Positions 34,045-46,260 are shown, counted from the first letter of the stretch. The stretch: 64,000 nt of DNA from Plecoglossus altivelis (GCA_036571765.1 BROE01000023.1:2548688-2612687); one strand, 5' to 3'. Notes: generated by a model from the sequence alone, not told the origin. Numbers and translations: made by a program.

Positions 34045-34340
34045 CGATCAGAGAGAGAGAGGGGAGGGGCAGAAGGGAAGGGGAGAACGCGAAGAAAGAA
34101 AATATTGGGCGGGAATTGATGGATTATACAGGGGAGGGAATACTGAGAGGCAGGGAAGGAGGGATGGCAAAGTGGGGGAGGGAGGGAGGGAGGGGAGATA
34201 GAGGGAGAGCGGGGAGGGAGAGCGGAGGGGGGGGGAAACTGGGTGGAGAGGGAGGAAGGAGAGATAGAGGGAGAGCCGGAGGGGGGACATGCAGTGCCAG
34301 CCCCTCTCCCCCCCCCCCCTTCTCTCTCCTTTGCCCCTGT
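34045..34340. repeat. Polypurine tract followed by C/T-rich tract
   Basis: G/A-rich 34045-34290 with GGGAGG and GAGATAGAGGGAGAG words (the latter repeated near 34194 and 34259), then C/T-rich 34298-34340. Confidence 0.85.
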
Positions 34341-34460
34341 CTGTAATAACTTCATGCATGTTTAAGCAGGAAGGTAACATTAGTTAAATACCCGGAGGAG
34401 GACCTCGACCACTCCAAGGCTCTCGCACGAGGCTAGGTTCACTGCATCACACAGGGCTGC
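34341..34460. other. Short unique spacer
   Basis: Nothing notable. Confidence 0.4.
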
Positions 34461-34660
34461 TCACACACACGCTCTGACTGGCAGACACACTCACACACAC
34501 TCTGACTGGCAGACACACACAGACTGGCACACACACACACACACTCCGACTGGCACACATACATAGTCCGACTGGTACACGCACACACACTCGTCCAAAC
34601 GCCCACGTGTCTTTTCACACACCCACCGGATGCCTCCCCCACTCACACTCACACACACAC
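34461..34660. repeat. CA-rich minisatellite with GACTGG core
   Basis: Five copies of a GACTGG(C/T)A core at about 34476, 34504, 34522, 34548 and 34570, separated by CA repeats of varied length, followed by more CA to 34660. Confidence 0.8.
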
Positions 34661-34775
34661 ATTTCCCTCCATGCCGAGGGTATATAACCGCTGTCACGGG
34701 GAAAAATGGAGTGGAACAGATGGCGTCACTATGATTGAAACCACCTACAAAGGTTTCCCAACTTCTTTCTCTGAG

Positions 34776-34815
<40 letters not shown>

Positions 34816-35084
34816 CCCCTCACTCTCTCTCCCTCTTTATCTAACTCCCTCTCAATGCCATCCAGTGGAAGGCTTCTGCCAAAGTAGCCCCCTCCCCCCC
34901 TCCCCTTCCTTCCCTTCCCCCTCCTTCCCCTCAGCACTATGGCGACAGCAGAGAGAGGAAGAGCATGAGGGAAAGGGGGCACAGGGGAGGTGTTGGGGGG
35001 GGCAGGGACATGTCTATCACCAACACACACTTATCTCTAGGAGCATCTCAAGCTCTTTCAAGTGCATTATCTCGCGTACCTCTC
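34661..35084. other. Non-coding sequence with CT and C-rich repeats
   Basis: Pure CT at 34778-34810 and C-rich 34889-34930. A TATATAA word at 34681-34687 has no partner motif. Confidence 0.5.
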
Positions 35085-35165
35085 TCTGCACATGCACACA
35101 CACACACGCAGGCACACACACACGCAGGCACACACCACCAGGCACGCACACAGGCACACCTTAAG
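35085..35165. repeat. CA / GGCACACA repeats
   Basis: Irregular copies of ACGCAGGCACACACAC. Confidence 0.8.
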
Positions 35166-35887
35166 ATGCGCTCTCAGGCAGGTGCACTCAGGCTCCTGTG
35201 TGCAGGGCCAGACCTTACGAGGCCCACGTGAACACACACACGCGTTCCCACAGGCACATCAAACACACACGCGCAGAGGGTGTCAGGCGAGGAGCGCATC
35301 CACTCCAGAGCAGCCTGTTTCCCCCCTCTCCTCCTCTCTGCCGATGCCTCCCAGACAGCAGGCCTGGTTGCAGAGCTGGGCATGTAAATGAGATGGTTAA
35401 CAGATCAAAAAAAGCAGGGAGAGGAATTTTTAATTGCGGGCGAGGTGTTGATTAGTGTCAGGGAACGAGGCGAGGCGCAGTCGTCTTCCATTAGAGCCCC
35501 GGCTCTAGGGGTGGCGAGGGATGCATGCGTACGTGGGCGCGCGCGCGTGTAGGTGCGTACGTATGTTTGCGTGTAGGCGTGTGTTTGTGAACCGTTGACG
35601 TGTGCTTTGTATTGCTTGTCTCTCAGAGTGTTTGTGTCCTCATCCGTGTTGCCTAGCCACCCATCTGTGCGCGCGCGCGAGCTCGTAAGCAGGGGCTCGT
35701 TTCGGTTTGCGAGCACGCCCCCCCCCCAGGAGTGGTGTTAATGCATAATGCATGGACTCCACATGTCCTAGGATAACAGCGATAATGCTGCTCTGACGTT
35801 TATTGCAATCTGCTCGCAGGTAAGTGATTTAGAGCTACACTGGGCTTGACAGTCTGGCACAGGTCTCAGGGTGGTGTGTGTGGTGGT
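35166..35887. other. Non-coding sequence with alternating purine-pyrimidine tracts
   Basis: 35521-35590 and 35664-35682 are rich in GCGCGC, GTACGT and TGTGCG words (Z-DNA-prone). ATGCAT occurs twice near 35741-35754. No gene recognised. Confidence 0.5.
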
Positions 35888-35909
35888 GGGGGGGGGGGGG
35901 GGGGGGGGG
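35888..35909. repeat. G22 homopolymer
   Basis: Twenty-two consecutive G following a TGGTGG lead. Confidence 0.95.
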
Positions 35910-37325
35910 TAAGGTGTTATGGACTTGCAGCTAGGTTCATAGCCACCATGCTAAACGTAGATATGAGTGAGACCTAGTGGAGAACCTTTACAGTGTCATT
36001 CACCCTGGTCACTTGGTCACCGTGAGCTGCCGCCGCGTAGAACAACAGGAGGCTGACAGGAATACCGGCGGTTCAATCTCCGTGAGGGTACAGACATCGC
36101 CACGCCAGCCAAGACTCGCGTTTGCATCTAAGCACTCGTCAAGACAGTTTTTTTATTTTTTTTAAAGAACGAGGTGGATGGATATGAATTAATGAAAGCT
36201 AATAGTGGTATGACTATATCACTCTCAAGGCATCAGGGAATCCATCTGGTTCGCACCTGGTGTTCCTGGCCTTTAATTTCGGCATCTTTGGAAAGGTCAA
36301 AAATAATAAACTCTCCGGTGTGTGTCGGTGATCTCGGACCAGTGGGGCACTCACAGCAGATCGCATTTTTCAGTCTTGCTTGTTCGCCTGTGTGGGTGTG
36401 TGTCTCTTCTTATCTCTCTGAACTCACGTTCACAGAAAGATGGAGAATGGGATTGAAGCTGTTTATTAAATTTCTGAAAGGGGGGGTGTTGATTGGCGAT
36501 TATATAATAGCCGATAACTTCAGCTGGTTCACCCGGATGGCAACGCACAGCCAAACAGCAGGTGTTAACGCTGGTCACGTCTTGTCTCTATGGAGGATGC
36601 GGATGCAGAAGGGAGGACGTAGAACATTCCACGGTGGACTCATACCGACAAAAGACCCGACGCGGGAAATGAATCACATCCCCCCCCCCCGCAGCCCCCT
36701 GCCCAGCAAAAAATATATTTTAATTGTCTCTTCTGATTACGCGCAGAAGCCAGGTCGGGAGACATCCAGTACGTGCTCAGTGGAGGGTCAAGGCTCATTT
36801 TAGTCTTGGCAAGGCAACACATGGGTTAGGGTCCGGAGAGAGGCCACGCCCAAGTCCCACGCCCAAGCCCCCCTCTCCACCCCCCCCTCTCCACCCCTCT
36901 CTCTAGCAGGAAGGGATGCACATGTTTCAGATTTGTGAGATTAAAGAGGATATTGTGGGGGGTCGGTTACCGCTGTGAGGAGCGGCAGCATCAAACTGAT
37001 TTGTTGGAGGGCTTGCTTGAAGTCAGCTGTACTCACCGTTTCACCAGCAGAGAACCCCCCTTCCCTCTGCCCCCGAGTGAAGGTGAGCAGAGAGCTTCTC
37101 TCCTCCCTCGCTCTCCCTCCATCCCTTCCATCCTACCACCTCCCCAATCCCCATCCCCCAGTCCTGAAGAGAGCACTCCACTGGGGGACCGTGGAGGCCT
37201 CTTCCAGGGGGTAGGCAGCACGTGTCCCAGCCATCTCCCTGGAGACCCACCCCACTTCCCCTCGCTCCCTCCAGCGCTTGATGTGATGGGGGCATACTGG
37301 CCCAGAGGAGCCGCAGGCATCATGG
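35910..37325. other. Non-coding unique sequence
   Basis: Contains the longest frame not made of simple repeat (36174-36803, 209 codons). It resembles no protein family, crosses a C-run at about 36681-36690 and is probably chance. C-rich repeats of CCCTCTCCA occur at 36860-36900. Confidence 0.5.
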
Positions 37326-37576
37326 CTCTGTCTCTCCTACACCCCTCTCTCTCTCACTCACTCTCTCTCTAACTGTCTCTATCTTCCTCTCTGTATCTGT
37401 CTCTCTATCTATCTCTCTTTCTGTGTGTCTCTCTATACCTCTATCTGTCTCTCTCTGTTTCTCTCTCTATATGTCTCTATCTTCCCCTCTCTATATCTGT
37501 CTCTCTCTCTATCGGTCTCTCTATCTGTCTCTCTCTGTCTCTCTATCTCTCTCTCTCTATCTGTCTCTCTCTGTGA
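37326..37576. repeat. CT / TCTG / TCTA tract
   Basis: About 250 bases of pyrimidine-rich repeat. Confidence 0.9.
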
Positions 37577-39346
37577 ATCCGGGTCAGAGGCCACAGGCCC
37601 CAACTTCCCCTGCCTTTGAATGCATAAGTCTGACAAGGGAGGGGGGGGGCAGAAATGAAGGCACAAGCATGCAGGGCGTGCATGCTTCCTTTCGGGACTA
37701 AGTTGAGCCGAGTTGTGCTTTGGATTCAGTTTATCTTTCCCTGTCTCTACTTTCCACACCCATATCGAAGCGGAGCAGATGAGCGCCGTCTTCATCAACA
37801 GCATCTCCATATTTAAGGCCCGACCGCCGACTAGTCCGTGACAGCCAGTCCAACGAGAATCGACCGTTCAGCGCGTGCCCTAGGAAGTAACCAATTCCAA
37901 TCCGGGTCAGTTTTTGCTCGATTCAGCGCCGACTCGCACACCAACAGTCCCCCAGGATCCAGTGAGGCACAGCGTGTACTGTCTCGTTAGACATGGCTGT
38001 GCTGGTAGTCTAGCTCTTCATTTAGCAAATGGAGGACAGCTGGCAGGAGAACTCAACATCTGCCAGCTTGTTCCTAAGCATACCTTGTTGGAATGCTGTC
38101 ATGCCTCGCTACTCTTTGTTCTGGACTGGACTGACTCGACAACAGCTGACAGAATGGGAGCTAATGGCTCTTGTCCATCATCCTCTTAAGTATTTCACGC
38201 TTCGAAAAAAAAAAGAAAGAAAAAAGTTGACACCATGTTGTTTTTTTTCCCAAAAGTGCCCACTCATTTTTTCCGCAAGTATTTTGGCTCCTTGTTAGAT
38301 TGTTTATGTAAACTTTTGGAAAGTTCTAGTCTTTCCGAGCCTGTGCCAGCTGTAGCTTCTAATACGTCCTTCATGTGCTTCATCACAAAGAGGATGAGCT
38401 GTGATGGCTGTCCAGACAGCATTCGGAGGCTGTGCAGATCCACATTCAGTCTTTATCCTTCCCATCTCGCTATCCTCCCATCCATCTCTTTTGGTTTCTC
38501 TCTAGTGATTCACCAGCCCTCTCTCCCTCGATCTCCCTGTATTGTCTTTCTCATCCTTTCCCTCCGATTCCCCGTTTGTCTGTCTCTCTTTCGTTCTCTT
38601 TCCATTTCTCCCTCTCCAGTTTTTCGGTCTCTCAGTCTCTGTTAGCCGCTTTACAGCTAGCTGGATTGATGCCAAGCAGCCATTTTGGTCCATTATGTAG
38701 GACTGTAAAAAAAAGCAGCTGTTCCTATTCAACTCTATTCCACTCTGTTGAATAGGTTAAGTAGCAATACGAGGGAACAGAGCGGTTTTTAAATTGAACA
38801 ACAGGCGCCGTAGAGCGCTACCTACTCGCTGCTGTCCAGCTTCGTGGCGTCAGCTGTCCAAGTAGCTAACACCCCCCCCCCCTACCCCACTAGTCGAGTA
38901 ACGTGTGAGAGGGCAGGCTGTGACCTTTAACCCTCAAATGAACTTGAATGAATCATTCGGCCAAGAGCAATAAAACAACATGCGGGTAATGAATAGGTGT
39001 TAATCGTTGCCAGCGTGACACTTCAGAGCAGGAGAGGAAGTCTGGTTGGATGTAAACAGAAGTCAGCCAACAACAAATGGGGCTTGAATGGCCCGAGTCT
39101 TGTTTGTAATACGCTGAAATACTGTGTAGGCTCCTTGTAATACTGTCAGCACTGGCTGCCCCAAACATCCTCTAATCAAATCTTCCAGTGTCAGTTTGAA
39201 GAGGGGTAACATGCAGAGCACATGTGGTTCTTGCTTCTTTTTTTCCCCCTCAGCTTTCCTTGTCTCGTCAAAAGTTTCCGTATCGTGTTGAGGTTGCACA
39301 CAGCATAACTAAGACTCTGAAAAGCAGCTTATCTGCTTAAAACAGG

Positions 39347-39350
<4 letters not shown>
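37577..39350. other. Non-coding unique sequence
   Basis: G-run at 37641-37650, A-rich 38203-38226, CT-leaning 38460-38640 and a C-run at 38871-38882. No gene recognised. Confidence 0.5.
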
Positions 39351-39389
<39 letters not shown>

Positions 39390-39460
39390 AGAGAATGAGA
39401 GAGTTTAGTGTGTGTGTGTGTCTGAGAGAGAGACCGAGAGAGACAGGGAGAGAGAGACAC
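39351..39460. repeat. GA microsatellite with TG patch
   Basis: Pure GA at about 39351-39383, then GGGA and GAGA words with a TG patch at 39409-39421. Confidence 0.9.
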
Positions 39461-39543
39461 CATCACCATCTTCTCTGATTCACAGCGTGGGCTTTAGCAG
39501 ATCACCAGAGCTAGGGGTTTCTCCCTGCTGAGTCCTCTCTCAA

Positions 39544-39603
39544 CCAATCCCAGCGGCCTAATCCACTTATCGGACCGCATTGGCTCCACTCCATTTTGAT
39601 TGG
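39544..39603. promoter_or_regulatory. Three CCAAT boxes in 60 bases
   Basis: CCAAT at 39544-39548 (plus) and ATTGG at 39579-39583 and 39599-39603 (minus). Multiple opposed CCAAT boxes are typical of NF-Y-bound promoters. No TATA box or clear exon follows. Confidence 0.3.
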
Positions 39604-41432
39604 GGAGGTCGTACATTTCAACTGCAAGGAATCTGAAAAATCAATCATACGCCGGTCCAGAACCAAATACCTCCATTCAAACTGAAAATGTGTTGAGTCG
39701 AGAGGAGTTGGAAAGCATTTACTTTCTTATTGGCAGTGAATTAAACATTTTTGCTATAATATTGAGGCCTATATTTGGATTGCAACGGCCACTGCACCCC
39801 TAATGTTTATAGTTTTAGGCAGGTTTTGTGAAGTGGAAATCATCAGGCTGGAAAATGTGGGTCTCCAAGGCGACCTTGTTTTAAGTCACAATAGGCTAAC
39901 CTCCTCCCCCCGCCCTGTAAAAAAAATACAAGATTCAAGAAGCTACTCATTTCATCCTCTGTCGCTTCAGTGTGGAACTCGGCCTGTCTGGCCAGCATCT
40001 AATGTGATGCTCTGAAGTCCCTAGACGCAAACATCAGTCCCTCACCACACCCCCCCCCCCCCCCCCCACCTCTTCCCCTCCTTCCCAAGGGCCCAATTTC
40101 ACCTGCATGGGTCCCTCTGGTTACATCAACGGAGGCCTCCTCTCCAGCAGAACAACGCATCGACTGTATGACGCCAGTCCTTCAGAGTGCCATGCTGCTG
40201 TAACCTACACCCTGGGACCACATTCTCTCCCCTCCTTTTTATTTCCGCTCTCGATCTTTAAATGACGACATTCCGGCAGTGTGAGCAGGCAAGCTTGACA
40301 TTGTAGTCACGTTCCCCTTATATGGCGCTCCCGAGAGATTTGTTTCCCGCGCGCGCTCACACGCGCACACACTTGCAAATAGATGCAGTGGAGAGAGAGA
40401 TCATCTGCTATAAATCACATTGGAGAATTATGCTTAGCAGCAGATCTCAGCTGCACTGTAAGCAACAACTGGGGGGGTGGTAGCGAGGGGGAGGGGAGGG
40501 GGTTGGAATCGAATGACTCTGGACTTTATTCCTGCTCAGTCATAGTCGCTTGGAAGCCTTGTTTTTGCTGCAGCCTTCTACCAGACAAGCCAAACCTCAA
40601 GCTGCATCCTGACTGAGAGCTGTCTCTGATGTTGGAAGACAGCTAATGGAAGTCCATGTCTTGGAGCCAGCCAGGAAGGTGGTCCAGTCCAGTCCAGTCC
40701 AGTGGAGGCACTGCTTGCCAGATCTCATCTTCCTAAACCTTGGCTGGAAGTGAATGTCAGAGAGCAGCAGTGGAGCTGAGGATCGCGCTAAACCTTCATT
40801 TGATTTACTCAGACTTCCCTCCTTTGTCCTTTTTAGCTTACAAGCTAATTCTTTGTGGTGTGAGGGGCCACGTTGAGGTTTTTATAATGGCGGCTAGAGA
40901 CAGGATTTCTGTAACAGGGTGCTGTAAAACCATGAACAACCGCCTCCAGAAATAACTAGCGTAGGGCAGTGCTGGAAAAGGCCAAAGCGCAAGAGGTTAG
41001 GGTTATGTACATCCTGCTAAATTACTTCTACGACATACAGACTAGGCTTGCATGGCAAGACTGGTGTGTGTGTGAGTCTGTGTGTGTGTGTGTGTTTGTG
41101 TGTGCGATGACGATGGTTGTAGCGCGGGAGACTGAGAGTGTGATGGATGGACGAGGCCAGTTCCTCGTTCTCTTCCGCTCTCCATCCAGCGAATGGGAAA
41201 GGAAACACTGACAAATATTAATGCAACTTGTGCAAACTTTGAATCCTCCGGGGAGACTCTCTCCGACGTTTCATGTCCCTCGTTTAATAAATTACGGCCC
41301 CTCTTGACAGGGCCTATTCTTAACCTCCCGTCTGCACTACGTCTGGGACACTGCCATTTGTCATGGGACCAGTGACAGCTTTACCCTGCATTGAAGTTAA
41401 ATCCCTTGTACATTGTAATTTGCTGACATTTC
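39604..41432. other. Non-coding unique sequence with small repeats
   Basis: C18 at 40050-40067, four TCCAG units at 40683-40703, G-rich 40470-40502 and TG-rich 41062-41107. No gene recognised. Confidence 0.5.
40050..40067. repeat. C18 homopolymer
   Basis: Eighteen consecutive C. Confidence 0.95.
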
Positions 41433-41529
41433 TCTTTCTCTCTCTCTCCACCTCTCTCCATCCCCCTCCCCTGCACTTTTCTCTTTCTCCCCCTTCCTCT
41501 TCTTCTCCCCCTCTCAAACCTGCTTCCAG
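41433..41529 (+). repeat. Pyrimidine tract ending in an acceptor-like CAG
   Basis: About 95 bases of T/C-rich sequence ending GCTTCCAG at 41529. It could be a CT repeat or the polypyrimidine tract of a 3' splice site. Confidence 0.6.
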
Positions 41530-41553
41530 ATGTGACCAGTCGTTCCAGCATAG
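41530..41553 (+). other. Candidate 24-nt microexon
   Basis: Exactly 24 nt lie between a strong acceptor (long pyrimidine tract, CAG) and a strong donor (ATAG|GTAAGA at 41553/41554). Length divisible by three suits neural-type microexons. One frame has an early TGA; the others read xVTSRSSIx or xCDQSFQHx. No host gene is identified. Confidence 0.2.
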
Positions 41554-41799
41554 GTAAGACTCGTGCATGTGTCTGTGTTTCCTCGTATCCCCACTGTTTT
41601 CCTCCACCACAGGCTCATATCAAGTCATCAAAGCTCCGTCATCGGAGCTAACTCATTTGAATGTATAAGCATAGCAGGGAGCGAGGGAGACAGAAGCCGT
41701 GATGCTACTGTTTGCTTAGGAAAGGTACGCAACACCGTGCAATCCATCCTCCCCCACTGCTCACACACACACACAAACATACCCTCGTGTGCACGCGCC

Positions 41800-41950
41800 G
41801 ACAAACCAACTTGCTATTTCTGGCGAGCAAAGTATGTGCTCTGCGCCTTACATTTGAATTTTATTCAAATGAGAAATCAAATGGCCCAGATTGTTCAAAG
41901 AGGATCCAGCAAAGTGTTGACTGAAACAGCGACAGCACAGTCGGGATCTT
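41800..41950. promoter_or_regulatory. Candidate conserved element with POU-like palindrome
   Basis: Repeat-free block holding CATTTGAAT (41851-41859) and ATTCAAATG (41863-41871), perfect inverted arms three bases apart. The arms resemble divergent octamer half-sites. Confidence 0.25.
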
Positions 41951-42035
41951 TTTTGTTGTTGTTGTTGTTGCAGGGTCGGAGGGTCCTGAGTTGGGGGGGG
42001 TGGGAGGGAGGGCGGGGGCGAGGGGGGGTGGAGGA
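41951..42035. repeat. (GTT)n and G-rich patch
   Basis: GTT triplets at 41955-41970, then G-runs at 41993-42030. Confidence 0.8.
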
Positions 42036-42689
42036 GCAGAGCTCTCTGTTCTTGTCACCGCTGAACACTTCTAAAGAGTCACTTCTCCATCTCCTTCACC
42101 GCCACCCCCCCTCCCTGCTACCCACCCAACTTCTTCACGACAGGAAACGTCTGTCACCAAGGAGATGACACCTTCCATATTATGGCTAGGGGCAGGTGAT
42201 AGAAAAATCCTGAAATAAAATGGAGTATTCTCTCCCAGTGTTCTGTAGTTCATGGCCATTGCCTCCCTGTGTATCACTGGTATTTGTGAAAACCTGATAT
42301 TTGTGGGCATGTAGAGATACAGAGACTTACAGAGTTCTTTATGCTTAGATTATTTAAAATGGGTTTCTTTATAATTAGCACTGATGAATACCATTTATGG
42401 TGAGTCTATTTTACCCCATAATCTTTCACACAGTCACCAAGGCTAGAATAGTACAGCACTTCAAATGAAGCAGGTAGCATGTCCGCCATCTACTGCATTT
42501 GCCTCTGACCAAGACCAGAGGAGGAGCACAGCGCAGTGAACTTGGGTTCTACCTCACTGACTGTGACTGTGCTGCAGCCTGTCAGAGCAGCATGGCTCCA
42601 CCACTACCTGTCAGTCTCTCAGCGCCGAGCTGTCACCAGCCGTCAGCGTGCTAGGGGTCAGGTGTATCAGGGGGACCTCCCCCCGCCCC
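42036..42689. other. Non-coding unique sequence
   Basis: No gene recognised; AT-rich from 42310 to 42440. Confidence 0.5.
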
Positions 42690-43110
42690 CTCGCTCACGC
42701 ACGCGCGCGCAGCAGAGCATCGAAACAGAACATCATGAGCCTTCGCCAGCCCACGTGCTGGACCCTGTTCAGAGCTCCACACTGAGCGAATCAATCGAGC
42801 CGACACCCGGGAGTCTGGGATCGACGGACGGACATCGTTGTCGTCGTCATCCCCCCCCTCTGCCCCCTTCTCGGTCCGTTTCGCTAACGTTAGCCGCCAA
42901 GCAAGTTTAGCGTTGGCGGGAGTTAGCAGCGCAGGGTCTTTGCGAGTTGTCAGGACGTCCGTAGGGGTAATTGAAAACCCAGCGCCTCTCTTCCACCATC
43001 CCCCCCTCCGGTCCCCCAGCACACTTCAGGGTAGCAGCCGGAGCATCTGGGCTCAGCTGCGGACCGACTCTCGTGGCCAAGAGGCAGGCCGGCTGGCCGG
43101 CGCCAGTCCA
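42690..43110. promoter_or_regulatory. CpG-rich block
   Basis: Many CpG words (CACGCACGCGCGCGC, GGATCGACGGACGG) with a perfect palindrome GCTAACGTTAGC at 42883-42894. It could be a CpG island. The open frames over it are probably a by-product of low stop-codon density. Confidence 0.25.
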
Positions 43111-46029
43111 CTGCTCGCTGGAGAAAACCCCTGGCTAGCCGGGAATAATAAGTACCCTTGGGAGCCCGGCAGATGGACATTTACAGTGAGCCATGCTGGA
43201 GAGGGGAAAATCTGTCAGACATCACGCCAGACATCTGTGGGGGAGGGAAAGGGGGCAGGAGGGAGGTGGGGAGGGTGGGTGGTTCGGGGGGGTGGGAGAG
43301 AGAGCCTGTTAAAGTGGACCGAAGGCCACCGCTAAGCACGCCGCCCATCTTGCCATTTTTGACGCGGTCGGCACAAACCAGAGTTCAAAGCTGTTCAACG
43401 CTTCTCGTTCCTGCTGGGACGTTTTGGGCGCACCTTCAAGGACGTCAGACAGATATTGTACTGCACCGACAATAGAGATAAGCCCAGGAATAAGGATGAT
43501 GATAAGCATATTCGTAATTGCATGATGAATCATTGATGTGGGATGCAGTACCTTGGTTTTCCCTTGGGACTAATAATGTAACTGGGTGTCTGTAGAACTG
43601 TAGTTGCTAACATGCTGCATGCAGTGTTTTCTACGTGCTGGCTTTGCAAGTATATCTGCAGCTAGGAGCCAGCCACAAGGCTAGTTCCCATGTGTGCTTG
43701 TAGACTGTCTGGTGCTTAGAGAGAGCGAGCGTGCTCTGGAGTCTGGCTCTGGTCTCAAGGCGGAGGACTTCTGATGCAACGCTCTGCTACGAGTCCCGCT
43801 AAACGGCTGGCGACTCGAGATTTGTCGTTGCGCTTCAAATTTCTTCTCGTCTCACCCTCATTTCATCCCTCCCTGAATGTTTGGCATTTTGCACTTGAGT
43901 CGTCATCCGTCACAGGATAACAAGTCAAACCCATGCTTCCGCTTTGCCTAAGCCTTGAAGCTTGCTCTTTTGAATTCAGGTCAAAATGTCCGGCATTCAA
44001 AGGGCTATACTTTTTTTTTCCTTCTTTTTCTCCCCCTCTCTTCATATGCTTCAATGAGAAGCTAAAGGCAAAGGACTGACAATCAGTTCATTATCCTCTC
44101 AGAGGCGCAACAGCCTCCAAGCTGTGCTGAAGCGACTTGAGGAGGGAGGGAGGGGGGAGGGAGGGAGAGACAGAGGGAGGGAGGGAGGGAGGACAGGGGT
44201 ACTGGAGAGTTCATCGGGTGTTCGCTCCACAGTGAAAATAGCACCTCTGTTGTTGCTGACAAGCTGCACACTGGTTGTATGGTACTCTAGCTTGCCCGCT
44301 TTCATTCAGAGAGAAGCGACACCCAGCTTGATCAGTGCTACATCAGCAGGGAACGGAGGGCTGTAGATTGAAATTGCATTGCTTTGTTAAAGTCTATGAA
44401 TAGGTGACAAGATGCGATTTTTATCGTCAACAGTGATTTGGAAATCTCTTTGAAAGGTCATTCTCAAGCGCTTTTGATTCGACTTGTTTGACAGAGAAAA
44501 AGGCAGATGCGGTTTTTACATTTTGTACACTTGTGAAAAGAAAGTTTGCAAATGGGTTTTGGTGAAGCAGTGTGTCTGGTCAACATGCTAATGGTATGTA
44601 CATATCAGGCATGATCACAATATACAGTATATGTGTATACATGATGTATTGGTCACTGCCACTCACACAAACCACTGTTTCGGTTAATCTAGGGGTGAGA
44701 GCGTTCTTACCGTTCTTATTTCTTACCGCATTGACCGCTGTTGACCACGTTTTACTGGATCGGCGATGGTGATGTCACCGGCAAACGCACAGGACTCTGT
44801 CCCAGTGCCTGGGGAGAGAGCGGGGCACGGACCAGCAGCCTAACAGCATATGGCGAACGCTCATTAAGGCTCCTCTTCTCTCTCCTCCGTTCTTCTGTGC
44901 GCTGCCATGAGCGCAACTCTGCATCCAGAGGGGTGAGAGTGGGGGTGTGTATGTGTGTGTGTGGGGGGGGGGCATCAGGGATGACTCCTTTATATTTCGT
45001 TCTATAAAACCGTTGGCAGGAAAAGAAAAAGAAAAAAAACCTCTGGCCGAAATACAAGCAGACTGACTGTGTAGCTTCCTACCCCATTTCCCACGAGCGT
45101 GAAGCAAATCCATTCGCATGTGTGGCTTGTGTCAGATGAGTGTTGGCTCCAAACGGACATGCATTTCTTTACCACCCCACCCCCCACACACCCCTCCGCG
45201 CGCACACACACACACACACACACAAGCTTATACACCCCAGGACATGTTTTCTGTCTCCGAAAGGAAAGTCAGTCGCTGCTGTCATTTCTGTGTACCTCAT
45301 CTATAATTCAGCACATTCCAGAACATGAAGCTGGGCTGATTTGTGCAAGTTGGTCAGTTCTTCCAAACCCGTGGTTTTAAATGGCGCTCCTCGCCCCCAC
45401 GCGCCCCTACACGCAACCTCAACAGCACCCTAGCAGCTTGTGTCAGCACGTGTGCGGCCTACTGTCGACTATTGTGATTTTGTGGTCTTACTCCATAACT
45501 TGATGGAATCGCCACAGGTTGCGTTTGTGTGATCAAGCCATTGATGACTGGCTAGATTGACGCCGATCGAGAAAACGAACGGAAAGGCCCTTGTCAGTAG
45601 AGGGAGGGGAGGGAGGGGAGGGAGGGAGGGGAGAGGGCGGTGGAGGATGGGGGGGCTCCCAGTGCTGATTTTTTGCTTCCTCCACCGGGTGCATTAAGTC
45701 CTCATTTACAGCCATTCCGTTTGGTGCCCTTTCAGCATTAATCACCCTGCTGGTCTTCCACTCATCCCTGCATGCGGTGTGCGTCTCGTCCACCACTGCC
45801 AAGCCCCCTTTTGACTTGCCTTTGTGCCACGTTTAATCAGCACCGCTTCAGTCGAGTGCAGCATTGAAGGGCAGTGTATGTTGTGAAATCTCTCGCTCAC
45901 ACACTCTTTCTCTCTTTCCATTGTTAGAACGGATATGTCACAACGCAATCCTCTGTTCAGGCTCGAGGCAAGCCCCCTCTCTCTCTCTTTTGCACTCTCG
46001 CTCTCTTCCTGTGTCTGTCTCTCGCTGGC
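43111..46029. other. Non-coding unique sequence with scattered repeats
   Basis: G-rich 43240-43305, GGGA repeats 44137-44193, TG then G-run 44942-44971, CA 45202-45224, GAGGG repeats 45600-45645 and CT-rich 45975-46024. No gene recognised. Confidence 0.5.
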
Positions 46030-46260
46030 TATTGTTCAACCTGATTGGAACCCTCTTTAATTAGCAGTGCTAATTAAACACTCTTCAACATGCCGATTTT
46101 CTTTGTGTCCACGTCGTTCGGTCATTAAGACGAACAAAGACGACCGAAGAAACCCGCACGGGAGACGGCAGCAGTAGGAAGGTTGTGTCGACCCGAAACA
46201 TGCATCATGTTGTCTGGGCACCGCCAGCGCTAATGACAAGATACAGTGAATCATTTCGCT
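46030..46260. promoter_or_regulatory. Candidate conserved element rich in inverted repeats
   Basis: Contains TTTAATTAGC / GCTAATTAAA (46056-46065, 46069-46078) and AACATG / CATGTT (46197-46202, 46206-46211), plus a GCGCTAATGAC word near 46229. The first palindrome presents two inverted TAATTA homeodomain sites. Confidence 0.35.

Noticed and set aside
34461..34600. Regularly spaced repeats that could suggest a CRISPR-like array
   Set aside because: Spacers are CA repeat, the genome is eukaryotic and spacing is irregular; it is a minisatellite.
36174..36803. 209-codon open frame, plus strand
   Set aside because: It is the longest frame not made of simple repeat, but it resembles no family, crosses a C-run and has no splice or promoter context. 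Long chance frames are expected in 64 kb.
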